Notes: generated from the sequence alone by a model not told the origin. Positions 55,654-64,000 are shown, numbered from the stretch's first letter. The stretch is 64,000 nucleotides of DNA from Kineosporiaceae bacterium (GCA_016794595.1 JAEUJN010000015.1:1-64000), one strand, 5' to 3'. Translations and numbers: made by a program.

Positions 55654-56738
55654 TGATGGCACAGGTGAGGACAGCCGGAGATGAGGGCCACGTCGTCGCC
55701 CGCTTGTCCCGGCTCGATCGGTTCCTGCCGGTCTGGATCGGCGCCGCCATGCTGACCGGGCTCCTGCTGGGCCGCGCCGTCCCGGGCCTGAACAGCGCGT
55801 TGGAGGCCGTGAAGGTCGGCGGGGTCTCGTTGCCGATCGCACTCGGGCTGTTGGTGATGATGTACCCGGTGCTGGCCAAGGTCCGCTATGACCGGCTCGA
55901 CACGGTCACTCGCGACCGCACGTTGCTGGTCCCCTCACTCGTCCTGAACTGGCTGGTCGGCCCGGCGCTGATGTTCGCCCTGGCCTGGCTGTTCCTGCCC
56001 GATCAGCCCGCCTACCGCACCGGGCTGATCATCGTCGGCCTGGCCCGGTGCATCGCCATGGTGATCATCTGGAACGACCTGGCCTGCGGCGACCGGGAGG
56101 CCGCCGCGGTGCTCGTGGCACTCAACAGCCTGTTCCAGGTGCTCGCGTTCGGCCTGCTCGGCTGGTTCTATCTCAGCGTGCTGCCCGGCTGGCTCGACCT
56201 GCCGGGCGACCGACTCGAGGTCTCGGCGTGGGACATCGCCCGCAATGTGTTGATCTTCCTCGGGATCCCCCTTGCCGCGGGATACGCCACGCGCCGACTG
56301 GGCGAGCGTGCTCGCGGCCGGGCGTGGTACGAATCCCGCTTCCTGCCCCGGATCGGCCCTGCCGCGCTGTACGGGCTGCTGTTCACGATCGTCATCCTGT
56401 TCGCCCTGCAGGGTGAGGCGATCACCGGCAAGCCGTGGGACGTCGTCCGGATCGCCCTGCCGCTGCTCGCCTATTTCGCCGTGATGTGGACCGGCTCGTT
56501 CGCGCTCGGGCGCGCCCTGCGCCTGCCCTACGACCGCACCGCCACGCTGGCGTTCACCGCTGCGGGCAACAACTTCGAACTCGCGATCGCCGTGGCGATC
56601 GGCACCTTCGGGGTCACCTCGGGCCAGGCCCTGGCCGGGGTGGTCGGGCCCCTGATCGAGGTTCCCGTCCTGGTCGCCCTGGTCTACGTCAGCCTCGCCG
56701 CGCGACGCCGGCTGTTCGGGCCCGCCGAGCCGGCCTGA
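55653..56738 (+). CDS. acr3: arsenite efflux transporter ACR3
   Basis: 361 residues with ten hydrophobic helices of the bile-acid/arsenite transporter fold. The arsenite-binding cysteine lies in GLARCIAMVIIWNDLACGDREAAAVLVALNS near residue 130. Conserved AAGNNFELAIAVAIGTFG occurs near residue 305. It exports As(OH)3 by proton antiport. The start overlaps the thioredoxin-like gene (TGATG at 55651-55655). It is convergent with arsM, 2 bases apart. Confidence 0.94.
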   Translation: MMAQVRTAGDEGHVVARLSRLDRFLPVWIGAAMLTGLLLGRAVPGLNSALEAVKVGGVSLPIALGLLVMMYPVLAKVRYDRLDTVTRDRTLLVPSLVLNWLVGPALMFALAWLFLPDQPAYRTGLIIVGLARCIAMVIIWNDLACGDREAAAVLVALNSLFQVLAFGLLGWFYLSVLPGWLDLPGDRLEVSAWDIARNVLIFLGIPLAAGYATRRLGERARGRAWYESRFLPRIGPAALYGLLFTIVILFALQGEAITGKPWDVVRIALPLLAYFAVMWTGSFALGRALRLPYDRTATLAFTAAGNNFELAIAVAIGTFGVTSGQALAGVVGPLIEVPVLVALVYVSLAARRRLFGPAEPA

Positions 56739-56740
56739 GG

Positions 56741-57658
56741 TCAGGCCGGCTTGGTCGCGCGGACGAAGGCGCTGGCCACCGCACCGTCCATCGCGGCCAG
56801 CACGGAGGCGAGGTCTGCCGGGATGTCCTCGGGGCGAAGACCTTCCACGAGATCGAGCAGGTCCTCACGGTCGTAGGTGCGGGTGATCTCCACCGCGGCG
56901 TCGGTGAAACCGGTCGCGGTCAGCTTCTCGACATACTCGGTGTCCAGCAGGGCGCCGGCGATGCACCCGGTCCACAGTCGCATCGCCCGCCGCGCGGGCT
57001 CGGGCAGCGGGCGCGTCACCACGATGTCGGAGACGGCGAATCGCCCACCCGGGGCCAGCACCCGGAACGCCTCCCTCAGGACCGGGTCCTTGTCGGCGGC
57101 CAGGTTGATCACGCAGTTGGAGATGACGACGTCAACCGTGTTGTCCGGCAACGGGATGTCCTCGATCGTGCCCTGCAGGAACTCCGCGTTCGACACCCCG
57201 GCCTCGGCCTGGTTCCGCCGGGCGAGGTCCAGCATCTCCGGGGTCATGTCCAGGCCGTAGGCCTTACCGGTGGGACCGACACGTCGAGCGGACAGCAGCA
57301 CGTCCAGCCCGCCGCCGGATCCCAGGTCCAGGACGGTCTGTCCGGCCGTGAGTTCGGCCAGCGCGGTCGGGTTGCCACACCCCAGGGACGCCGCGAGCGC
57401 CCCGGCGGAGGTCTGCTCGGCCTCGGCGTCGTACAGGTCGCGGGTGATCGGGTCAGCCGCCGAGGTGATCGAACCCTGCCCGGCCTCCTCGGACCCACCG
57501 CAACAGGTCGGACCGCAGCACGAGCCGGTCGCACCACCGGCATCGAGGGCGAGACTGGTCTGCCGCGCGGCCGCGGCGTAGCGATCGCGGACCGCCTCGC
57601 GCAGGTCCTCGGGACTCATCGCGGCGGGATCGGTTGTGGTCGACGGGGTCTGGCTCAT
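56741..57658 (-). CDS. arsM: arsenite S-adenosylmethionine methyltransferase ArsM
   Basis: 305 residues with the SAM motif VLDLGSGGGLDVLLSA near residue 92 and conserved ArsM cysteines in ALAASLGCGNP (about 75), SNCVINL (about 170) and TGCIAG (about 220). A Cys-rich run GSCCGPTCCGG near residue 45 is unusual and may bind As(III). The enzyme methylates arsenite to volatile or exportable methylarsenicals. The ATG at 57656-57658 is the family-length start. It is divergent from the third arsR. Confidence 0.92.
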   Translation of the reverse strand: MSQTPSTTTDPAAMSPEDLREAVRDRYAAAARQTSLALDAGGATGSCCGPTCCGGSEEAGQGSITSAADPITRDLYDAEAEQTSAGALAASLGCGNPTALAELTAGQTVLDLGSGGGLDVLLSARRVGPTGKAYGLDMTPEMLDLARRNQAEAGVSNAEFLQGTIEDIPLPDNTVDVVISNCVINLAADKDPVLREAFRVLAPGGRFAVSDIVVTRPLPEPARRAMRLWTGCIAGALLDTEYVEKLTATGFTDAAVEITRTYDREDLLDLVEGLRPEDIPADLASVLAAMDGAVASAFVRATKPA

Positions 57659-57767
57659 CGGATCACTCTCATTCCACGGGTCGCCTGGGCGACAGCGGCT
57701 TCGGCACCAGCGAACTCGCCGTTGCTGTTTCGATGTTTGTCGAATCAGCTCCATCATTGCCCCATGC

Positions 57768-57799
57768 TTCGACAACTGTCAAGATAGACAGATGTCGAA
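57768..57799. promoter_or_regulatory. operator of the third arsR / arsM intergenic region
   Basis: TTCGACAACTGTC (57768-57780) and GACAGATGTCGAA (57787-57799) pair at 12 of 13 positions around AAGATA. The right arm covers the arsR ATG at 57792. A half-size copy (TTTCGATGTTTGTCGAA, about 57728-57744) lies on the arsM side. Confidence 0.7.
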
Positions 57800-58148
57800 A
57801 CAGGCGTCGATCCCGGTCACCGACACCAACGCCGCGAGCTGCTGCCCGCCGCTGGCGGTTCAGGCGCTCTCCCCTGCCGACGCCGCCGACATCGCCCCCC
57901 TGTTCAAGGCGTTGTCGGATCCGGTCCGCTTGCGCCTGATGTCGATGATCGCCTCGATCGACGAGGCCTGCGTCTGCGACCTCACCGGGGCCTTCGACGT
58001 CTCGGCACCGACCATCTCCCACCACCTGAAGGTGCTCCGAGAGGCCGGATTGATCGTCGGCGACCGCCGCGCCACCTGGGTCTACTACCGCGCCGATCCC
58101 GACGCCTTGCGCCGGCTCGCCGCCCTGCTCCAGGTACATCCGGACTGA
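57792..58148 (+). CDS. arsR: ArsR family repressor with CVC arsenic site
   Basis: 118 residues of ArsR/SmtB winged helix: LFKALSDPVRLRLMSMIASIDEACVCDLTGAFDVSAPTISHHLKVLREAGLIVGDRRATWVYYR. The ACVCDL motif gives the As(III) ligands. An N-terminal CC pair (AASCCPP) is extra. It is divergent from arsM, and its operator overlaps its own start codon, a typical autorepression layout. It ends 51 bases before the convergent GGDEF-EAL gene. Confidence 0.9.
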   Translation: MSKQASIPVTDTNAASCCPPLAVQALSPADAADIAPLFKALSDPVRLRLMSMIASIDEACVCDLTGAFDVSAPTISHHLKVLREAGLIVGDRRATWVYYRADPDALRRLAALLQVHPD

Positions 58149-58199
58149 GGTGAGCAGCCTCGGTCCGAGCACCGGCACCGCTCTTCTGCCCCGGCACCC

Positions 58200-60509
58200 T
58201 CACCGATGCCCGCGCGAGGCCCCCGCATCGGAGGCCATGGCCGGGCGGGCCTCGGGCGAACGCCGCGGGGATGGCGGAACCGGCGAGGCTGCCACCGCGG
58301 TCGGGCTCGGGTGGCGCGGCTCACCGGTTGGGCGCGCGATGTGGAAGCCCTGGGCGATGTCACACCCCAGTTCGGCGAGCAGGCTCAGGCATCGATCGTC
58401 CTCGACGCCCTCGGCGACCGTGGCCAACCCGAGGGAGTGGATCATGGAGATCATGCCGGCGAGCAGCTGGCGATCGGCCTCGGAGGTGCACGCGCCGGTG
58501 ACGAAGGAGCGGTCGATCTTGACGCCGTCCACGGGCAGGTGCCGCAGCCGGGCGAAGGAGGAGTGGCCGGTGCCGAAGTCGTCGATCCAGGTGCGCACCC
58601 CGAGCGCGTGCACCCGCTCCAGGAACTCGACGGCTGCGGAGTAGTCGACCATGACGGCACCCTCGGTGATCTCCAGCACGAGGCGGTGACCGGCGACGCC
58701 GACCTCGGCCAGAGAAGCGGTGAGCCACTCGACGAAGTCGGGCTCGTAGAGGTTGCGGGCGGACAGGTTGACCGCCATGTCCACTCCTGACCAGGACCGG
58801 TCGAGGCCGGTCACCGTGCGCAGGGCCGTGGCGATGGCCCAGCGGGTGATGTGGCGGATCTCGCCCGACACCTCGGCCAGCTCGATGAAGCGCCCCGGCG
58901 GAACCAGGCCGAGCTCGGGGTGTTGCCATCGGGCCAGTGCCTCCACGCTGGTCACGGCGCCGGTCCGGACGCTGATCAGCGGCTGGTAGTGCAGCAGCAA
59001 CTCACCCCGCGGAACGGCCCGGTGCAGGTCGGTGGAGAGCCGAACGCGTTCGCGGCTGAACTGGTCACTGGAGGTGTCGTAGCACTGGGGGCTGGAGGAC
59101 TGTTCCTTCGCCCGGTACATGGCGACGTCCGCGCGACGCAACAACTCCTCGACCTGTGCGGTGTCGTCCGGGCCGTCGGTGGCCCCGGCCAGAGCGATCC
59201 CGACGCTCACCCTGACCCTGAGCAGCAGCCCGTCGACCTCGATCGATTCCTGCACCGCCTCGGTGAGCAGCCGTCCGAGGTCGATCGCCCGATCGAGGGT
59301 CAGATCACACAGCAGGACGGCGAACTCGTCACCGCCGAGGCGGGCGACCAGCCCCTCCGGGCAGAGACCCCCGAGCCGCCGTCCCACGTGCAACAGCACC
59401 TGATCGCCGGTCTGGTGCCCGAGGGAGTCGTTGATGTCCTTGAAGTCGTCCAGGTCGAGCAGGAACAGCGCGCAGGACCCGGAACCCTCGCCGACGATCC
59501 GGGCCTCGAGTGCCTCCAGCAGGAAGCGCCGGTTCGGCAGGCCCGTGAGCTCGTCGTGGCGCGCCTGGTGCGCGAGCCTCTCGGCCAGCGCTGCGGCGGC
59601 GTGCTCGGCCTCCACCTCCGGCGTGCGGTCCACCAGCACCCCCGCGACGAAGGCCTCTCGACCTCGACGGTCGTGAATCGGGGTGGCCCGGCTCTCCATC
59701 CACCTCCACCCGCCGTCCGCGTGCCTCACCCGGAAGGTGACCGGCCGGTCCGAGGCACCGGTGAGGTGGTCGCGCCCGGCCTGGACGTCGGCGGGGTGCA
59801 CGATCTGTTCCCAGAAGCCGGGCACGGCGAAGGCCGACGCGGGGTGGCCCAGGACGCGTTCGGCGGCCGGGGACACGGCCACCGTCCCCGAGCCCGGGAC
59901 GCGCTCCCAGAGGATGGCATCGAGCCGCTCGTGGACCAGCCGTTCATGCTCCGCAGCCCGCCGGGCGCCGATGTTGAGGCGCACCGTGCGCAGCATGAAG
60001 ATGCCACCCAGGACGCAGAACGCCGCGACCACGCCCCCGGTCGGCACGCCGTCCGACTTCGTCAGCCAGACCAGGCCCACTGCCGAGAGAGCCTCCAGAT
60101 AGGTGAGGATCGCCGGAACCGGCCGGAAGGTCGCCGCCCAGCCCAGGACTGCCACCACCACCAGGAGCACCACGAGCGAGGGCAGGCCGGCAGCGGTCAG
60201 GGTCAGCAGGACGACGCCGTCCAGGAGGGCGGCCCGTCCGGCAGACCGGGGCCGACGTCGGGTCCACAGGTGGATGGCGGCCTGGGACCCGAGCAGCCCG
60301 AGCAGCAGCACCTCGTGGCGTGTGTGGCCACCACCGTGGCCCACCTCGTACAGAGTCGCGATCAGGACGACGAGGTGCCGGAACCACCACATGATCCGGC
60401 ACAGCTCCAACTGCCGACTCTCGTCCGCCGCCGACGCGCTGAGCCCGTCACGTCGCACGAGCCGCAGCGCCTCTCGCGCAGCGCCCAGTGACGACGACAG
60501 GCCCATCAT
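58200..60509 (-). CDS. membrane PAS-GGDEF-EAL cyclic-di-GMP enzyme
   Basis: About 769 residues: five or six hydrophobic helices (35-170), a PAS domain (about 185-310, HPASAFAVPGFWEQIVHPADVQAGRDHL then a PAC-like HADGGWRWMESRATP), GGDEF (LGGDEF near 395) and EAL (VEALARWQHP near 523). EAL catalytic residues are present (LEITEGAV, IDDFGTGHSS, VKIDRSF, AEGVED). No RxxD I-site precedes GGDEF. The ATG pair at 60504-60509 follows GGGA. It sits between the arsenic genes and chrA without obvious mechanistic tie. Confidence 0.9.
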   Translation of the reverse strand: MMGLSSSLGAAREALRLVRRDGLSASAADESRQLELCRIMWWFRHLVVLIATLYEVGHGGGHTRHEVLLLGLLGSQAAIHLWTRRRPRSAGRAALLDGVVLLTLTAAGLPSLVVLLVVVAVLGWAATFRPVPAILTYLEALSAVGLVWLTKSDGVPTGGVVAAFCVLGGIFMLRTVRLNIGARRAAEHERLVHERLDAILWERVPGSGTVAVSPAAERVLGHPASAFAVPGFWEQIVHPADVQAGRDHLTGASDRPVTFRVRHADGGWRWMESRATPIHDRRGREAFVAGVLVDRTPEVEAEHAAAALAERLAHQARHDELTGLPNRRFLLEALEARIVGEGSGSCALFLLDLDDFKDINDSLGHQTGDQVLLHVGRRLGGLCPEGLVARLGGDEFAVLLCDLTLDRAIDLGRLLTEAVQESIEVDGLLLRVRVSVGIALAGATDGPDDTAQVEELLRRADVAMYRAKEQSSSPQCYDTSSDQFSRERVRLSTDLHRAVPRGELLLHYQPLISVRTGAVTSVEALARWQHPELGLVPPGRFIELAEVSGEIRHITRWAIATALRTVTGLDRSWSGVDMAVNLSARNLYEPDFVEWLTASLAEVGVAGHRLVLEITEGAVMVDYSAAVEFLERVHALGVRTWIDDFGTGHSSFARLRHLPVDGVKIDRSFVTGACTSEADRQLLAGMISMIHSLGLATVAEGVEDDRCLSLLAELGCDIAQGFHIARPTGEPRHPSPTAVAASPVPPSPRRSPEARPAMASDAGASRGHR

Positions 60510-60633
60510 GCGGTTCCCGTCGGCCGGACCGCGGGCAGGCTGATCAGCCGAACGGGCGTCGGCTCGTCGATCTGCCTCGCCGGGGCGGGTCGCGGCGTCC
60601 GCAGGGCGGCACCGGAGGCGGTGCGTCGGGAGA

Positions 60634-61824
60634 ATGGCCGACGTGGACCAGGCGAGCGAACCCAACGGCGTCCCCGCACCCGGTCGGGGCTCGGTGCGCG
60701 AGGTCGCGGTGATCTTCCTGCGGCTGGGCACGGTGGCCTTCGGGGGCCCGGCCGCGCACACCGCGATGATGCGCGAGGAACTGGTCCGGCGCCGAGGGTG
60801 GGTCACCGACGAGCGCTTCGTCGACCTGATGGGCGCCACCAATCTGATCCCTGGCCCGAACTCCACCGAACTGGCGATCCATCTGGGGCACGAGCGGGCG
60901 CGCTGGCGGGGCCTGATCACCGCGGGAGTCTGCTTCATCGTGCCCGCCGCCCTGATGGTCACGGTGCTGGCGTGGGCCTACGTGACCTACGGGGACACCC
61001 CTGCGGTGGAGGGGATCCTGTACGGGATCGTGCCGGCGGTGATCGGGATCATCATCTGGGCGCTGGCCGCCCTGCTGCGGACCGTGGTGAAGAACCTCTG
61101 GCTGGGCGTCCTCGCGGCGGCCGCACTGGCCGCTTACCTGGCCGGGGTCAACGAGTTGCCGGTGCTGGCCTTCGGTGCCGTGGCCGCGGCGGCGGTGCGG
61201 GCCGCGCGGTCGGTGCGGCGTCCGGGCGGTCATCACCTCACGGGCCTCCCACTGCTGACCGGGACCGGAGGCCTGCCGGTGTTCACCGACCCGACCCTCG
61301 GGCAGCTGACCCAGCTCTTCCTCGGCATGCTGAAGATCGGGTCGGTGCTCTACGGCAGTGGCTACGTGCTGCTGGCCTTCCTGCAGGGCGAGTTCGTCGA
61401 CCGGCTGGCCTGGATCACCCGGGAACAGCTCGTGGACGCGATCTCGATCGGCCAGGTGACCCCGGGCCCGGTGTTCACCACCGCCACCTTCATCGGCTAT
61501 CTGGTGGCCGGCCCGGTCGGGGCCTTCCTGGCCACGGTGGCGATCTTCCTGCCCTCGTTCGTGTTCGTCGGGCTGCTCACCCGGCTCACCGACAGCTTGC
61601 GTTCGCGGGCCTGGACCTCCGCACTCCTGGACGGGCTCAACGCGACCTCGCTGGCCCTGATGGCCGGGGTGACCCTCAAGCTCAGCCGACCCGCCCTGGT
61701 GGATCCACTGACGATCGCGATCACCGCCGTGACGCTGATCCTGCTGTGGCGCACCAGGCTGAACTCCGCCTGGTACATCGCGGGCGGAGCCCTGATCGGC
61801 CTGGCGCACCTGGCCTGGACGTAG
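60634..61824 (+). CDS. chrA: chromate transporter ChrA
   Basis: 396 residues with about ten to twelve hydrophobic helices in two homologous halves. The N-terminal half has FLRLGTVAFGGPAAHTAMMREE and LIPGPNSTELAIHLG; the C-terminal half repeats as FLGMLKIGSVLYGSGYVLLAFLQ and QVTPGPVFTTATFIGY. The bidomain CHR form exports chromate. GGGAGA lies just before the ATG. It completes the copper-arsenic-chromate stretch. Confidence 0.9.
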   Translation: MADVDQASEPNGVPAPGRGSVREVAVIFLRLGTVAFGGPAAHTAMMREELVRRRGWVTDERFVDLMGATNLIPGPNSTELAIHLGHERARWRGLITAGVCFIVPAALMVTVLAWAYVTYGDTPAVEGILYGIVPAVIGIIIWALAALLRTVVKNLWLGVLAAAALAAYLAGVNELPVLAFGAVAAAAVRAARSVRRPGGHHLTGLPLLTGTGGLPVFTDPTLGQLTQLFLGMLKIGSVLYGSGYVLLAFLQGEFVDRLAWITREQLVDAISIGQVTPGPVFTTATFIGYLVAGPVGAFLATVAIFLPSFVFVGLLTRLTDSLRSRAWTSALLDGLNATSLALMAGVTLKLSRPALVDPLTIAITAVTLILLWRTRLNSAWYIAGGALIGLAHLAWT

Positions 61825-61876
61825 CCGGGACGCAGAACCTCCGGATCGCCCGGAAGGGGCCTGACCACCTGCTGGT

Positions 61877-61975
61877 TCATTCGTGCGGCGGTGCCGGCCG
61901 GGTGACGGGGACGACGTCGACCAGATTGCCCAGGCCGGCATGGTCGTCGGGGTTGCTGGTGAAGAGAGGTTTGCT
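61877..61975 (-). pseudogene. remnant of a PIN-domain (VapC-like) toxin C-terminus
   Basis: Minus-strand frame ...LFTSNPDDHAGLGNLVDVVPV...PPHE followed by TGA resembles the C-terminal end of PIN-domain ribonucleases (TSDPDDL...VVPV). No upstream portion remains: the frame runs into the end of the alpha-glucosidase gene. It is a very short match, so confidence is low. Confidence 0.35.
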
Positions 61976-63599
61976 AGGGCCGGACGATCCACACGGTGGT
62001 CTCACCGGGCAGCTGGTCGCCGTCCAGGGACCGGCTGGCCAGGATGACCCGGCCGGACGGCAGCGGCTTGGGCCGGGCCGAGAAGTTGACCACGACCAGC
62101 CAGCCGTTGCGCCGGGCGAAGCACAGCAGCTCGGGGTCGCCGGTGTCGATCCAGTCCAGGCTCAGGTCATCGCCGTGCAGAGCCCGGCGCAGGACGAGCG
62201 CCCGGCGGTACAGGTTCAGGGTGCTGTCCGGCTCGGCGGCCTGGGCCTCGGCGCTGTGCGCGGCGAACCAGGCAGGCTGGGGAAGCCAGGCCCCACCGGG
62301 ACCGAAGCCGAACGACGGGCCACCACGGGTCCACGGCAGGGGAACGCGGCACCCGTCGCGGCCCTTCAGCGCGTGGCCCGACCTCTCCCAGACGGGGTCG
62401 CGCAGATCGTCCTCGTGCAGGTCGGCGACCTCGAGCAGGCCCAGTTCCTCACCCTGGTACAGGTAGGCAGATCCGGGCAGGGCGAGCATCAGTAGGGTGG
62501 CCGCCCGGCCCCGCCGCTGGGCCGCCGCCGGATCGACGGCGGGCCGGGACCCGTTGCTGCGCAACCAGTCCTCAGGCGTCACCCCGAGCGGTAACGCATA
62601 CCGCGAGGGGTGGCGAGGGACGTCGTGACTGGACAGCACCCAGGTCAGGCCGCCGCCGACGCCCTGGTGGTCGCGCAGTGAGCGGCGGATGACGGCCAGG
62701 AACTCGTCGCGCCCCCACTCGGCCTTGAGCAGCGAGAAGTCGAAGACCTGGCCGAGTTCGGAGGGCCGCGCGTACAGGTAGGTCCGGCTGGTGGTCGGGT
62801 GCCAGGTCTCGGCGACAGCCATCTTCGGCGGGTCGTAACTGTCGAACACCGCCCGCCAGGACCGGTAGATCTCGTGCACCTCCTCCCGGTCGTACAGCGG
62901 GTCGGTGCCGTCCAGCGGCAGGGCGCGGTCGAGGTTCGGCTGGCTGCGCAACGGCTCCGAGAGGTCCTTGGCCAGCGAGTGCGCCACGTCGATCCGGAAG
63001 CCGTCCACCCCCAGGTCGGCCCAGAACCGCAGCGTCCCCAGGAAGTACTCGCGGATCTGCGGGTGATCCCAGTTGAGATCCGGCTGCTCGCGCGCGAACA
63101 GGTGGCAGTACCACTGCCCGCCGTCCACCCGCTGCCAGGCCGAGCCGCCGAAGTGCGAGCGCCAGTCCGAGGGGGGCTGCTCGCCGTCCGGGCCCGCGCC
63201 GTCCCGGAAGATGTACCGCTCCCGCTCCGGTGACCCCGCACCGGCCGCCACCGCGGCGAGGAACCACGGGTGCTGATCGGAGGTGTGGTTCGGGACGATG
63301 TCGATGATCACCGCCAGTTGGTGCGCGTGGGCGTCCTCGACCAGCGCCACGAAGTCCTCGAGCGTGCCCAACCGCGGGTCGACGTCCCGGTGATCGGTGA
63401 TGTCGTAGCCGCCGTCCGCCAGCGGCGAGGGGTAGAACGGGCTCAGCCAGATCGCATCGACCCCGAGTTCGGCGAGGTAGCCCAGCCGGCTGCGGATCCC
63501 GGCCAGGTCCCCGATCCCGTCGCCGTCGGAGTCGGCGAAGCTGCGCGGGTAGATCTGGTAGACGACGGCCGTGCGCCACCACTGGGAGTCCAGGCTCAC
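61974..63599 (-). CDS. alpha-glucosidase (GH13, oligo-1,6-glucosidase-like)
   Basis: 541 residues of GH13. Conserved regions are DIVPNHTSDQHPWF (about 100), GFRIDVAHSLAKDL with the catalytic Asp (about 200), AETWH with the acid Glu (about 265) and SSHDVPRH (about 330). It hydrolyses alpha-glucosides such as maltose or isomaltose delivered by the ABC transporter encoded just upstream. The ATG-equivalent start (GTG at 63597-63599) is 7 bases after the permease stop, so co-transcribed. It ends next to the chromate gene on the other strand. Confidence 0.92.
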   Translation of the reverse strand: MSLDSQWWRTAVVYQIYPRSFADSDGDGIGDLAGIRSRLGYLAELGVDAIWLSPFYPSPLADGGYDITDHRDVDPRLGTLEDFVALVEDAHAHQLAVIIDIVPNHTSDQHPWFLAAVAAGAGSPERERYIFRDGAGPDGEQPPSDWRSHFGGSAWQRVDGGQWYCHLFAREQPDLNWDHPQIREYFLGTLRFWADLGVDGFRIDVAHSLAKDLSEPLRSQPNLDRALPLDGTDPLYDREEVHEIYRSWRAVFDSYDPPKMAVAETWHPTTSRTYLYARPSELGQVFDFSLLKAEWGRDEFLAVIRRSLRDHQGVGGGLTWVLSSHDVPRHPSRYALPLGVTPEDWLRSNGSRPAVDPAAAQRRGRAATLLMLALPGSAYLYQGEELGLLEVADLHEDDLRDPVWERSGHALKGRDGCRVPLPWTRGGPSFGFGPGGAWLPQPAWFAAHSAEAQAAEPDSTLNLYRRALVLRRALHGDDLSLDWIDTGDPELLCFARRNGWLVVVNFSARPKPLPSGRVILASRSLDGDQLPGETTVWIVRP

Positions 63600-63606
63600 G
63601 AGGTGA

Positions 63607-64000
63607 TCAGCCCTTGACCGCGCCTGCGAGCATCGCCCGGACGAAGAAGCGCTGGAAGATGACGAACACCAGGATCGTCGGCGCCATGATCATCAAGGCG
63701 CCGGCGTTGAGCAGGACGACATCCGTCGAGTAGGCGCCGACGAAGCCTTGCAGGGCACCGGCCATGGTGCGTTTGTCCGGGTCGTCGATCAGCACGATGG
63801 CCAGCAGGAACTGGTTCCAGGTGCTGAGGAACATCAGGACGCCGAGCGAGGCCAGGGCCGGGACCGCCAGCGGCAGCTGGATGTGCCGGAAGGCGGACCA
63901 GCTGCCGGCGCCGTCGATCATCGAGGCCTCGGTGATGTCGGCCGGGACCGACTGGAAGTGGGTGCGCATCCAGTAGACCGCGAAGGGCATGTTGAGCCCG
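63607..64000 (-). CDS. carbohydrate ABC transporter permease (MalG-like), C-terminal part
   Basis: The visible 131 residues are the C-terminal part; the 5' end lies beyond the window. The EAA loop EASMIDGAGSWSAFRHIQLPLAVPAL is the contact for the ATPase subunit. Helices follow, ending FVRAMLAGAVKG, typical of MalG-type permeases. Together with the alpha-glucosidase downstream it indicates a maltose or trehalose-type uptake and hydrolysis operon. Confidence 0.9.
   Translation of the reverse strand, partial: GLNMPFAVYWMRTHFQSVPADITEASMIDGAGSWSAFRHIQLPLAVPALASLGVLMFLSTWNQFLLAIVLIDDPDKRTMAGALQGFVGAYSTDVVLLNAGALMIMAPTILVFVIFQRFFVRAMLAGAVKG

Overview
The window is a 64 kb chromosomal segment of a high-GC Actinomycetota bacterium. 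The evidence is the very high G+C, frequent GTG starts, and a gene neighbourhood typical of that phylum: pth-rplY-prs-glmU, ispE-rsmA-rpf-tatD-metG-rsmI, and a protein O-mannosyltransferase next to rsmI. The genus cannot be resolved from the sequence alone. Several genes show leaderless architecture (a TANNNT-type -10 element 6-8 bases before the start codon), which is also common in this phylum.

Layout. 1-2030: insertion-sequence debris, with the tail of an unknown (probably transposase) gene, an IS21 element with a 5'-truncated istA and intact istB, and a DUF4287 gene cut by the IS21 end. 2288-5431: sulfate activation operon cysQ-cysD-cysN (minus). 5583-6560: N-terminal half of a polyprenyl-phosphate sugar-1-phosphate transferase that lacks its catalytic domain. 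6829-10898: pth, rplY, prs and glmU (minus, mostly overlapping). 11036-16250: tRNA-Gln, TetR and MarR regulators, an ABC-F protein, ispE and rsmA. 16414-23107: a secreted beta-helix protein inserted between rsmA and rpf, then rpf, tatD, metG and rsmI. 23123-26281: two tandem protein O-mannosyltransferases. 26381-29028: an ECF42-type sigma factor overlapping its YCII/DGPF partner, and a LysR regulator. 29112-33832: a GGDEF-EAL membrane protein and a subtilisin-like secreted protease with a tryptophan pentad-repeat tail, preceded by an overlapping small secreted peptide. 34182-38407: a 44-residue membrane peptide, psd and pssA (phosphatidylethanolamine synthesis), then AraC, MFS and VOC genes. 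38571-46737: a UvrA-like ATPase, DUF309, LuxR, a secreted vanadium haloperoxidase/PAP2 protein, DoxX with a 29-residue membrane peptide, DinB, and a GT1 glycosyltransferase divergent from a MarR regulator.

46769-61824 is a metal and metalloid resistance island. A CPD-type P1B ATPase and a Tat-exported lipoprotein multicopper oxidase diverge around a near-ideal CsoR box. They are followed by an arsenic module: an ArsR-ArsC fusion divergent from an aquaporin, then arsC, trxB, arsR, an ArsP-type permease, a small CxxC thioredoxin-like protein, ACR3, arsM and a third arsR. After a second GGDEF-EAL protein comes a chromate transporter. Arsenate would be reduced by two LMW-phosphatase-type reductases. 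Arsenite would leave through ACR3 or the aquaporin channel, or be methylated by ArsM, and methylated trivalent species could leave through the ArsP-type permease. The three arsR genes each have a different palindromic operator, which suggests separate circuits. The window closes with an alpha-glucosidase and the 3' part of a sugar ABC permease gene (minus), probably a maltose-type uptake operon.
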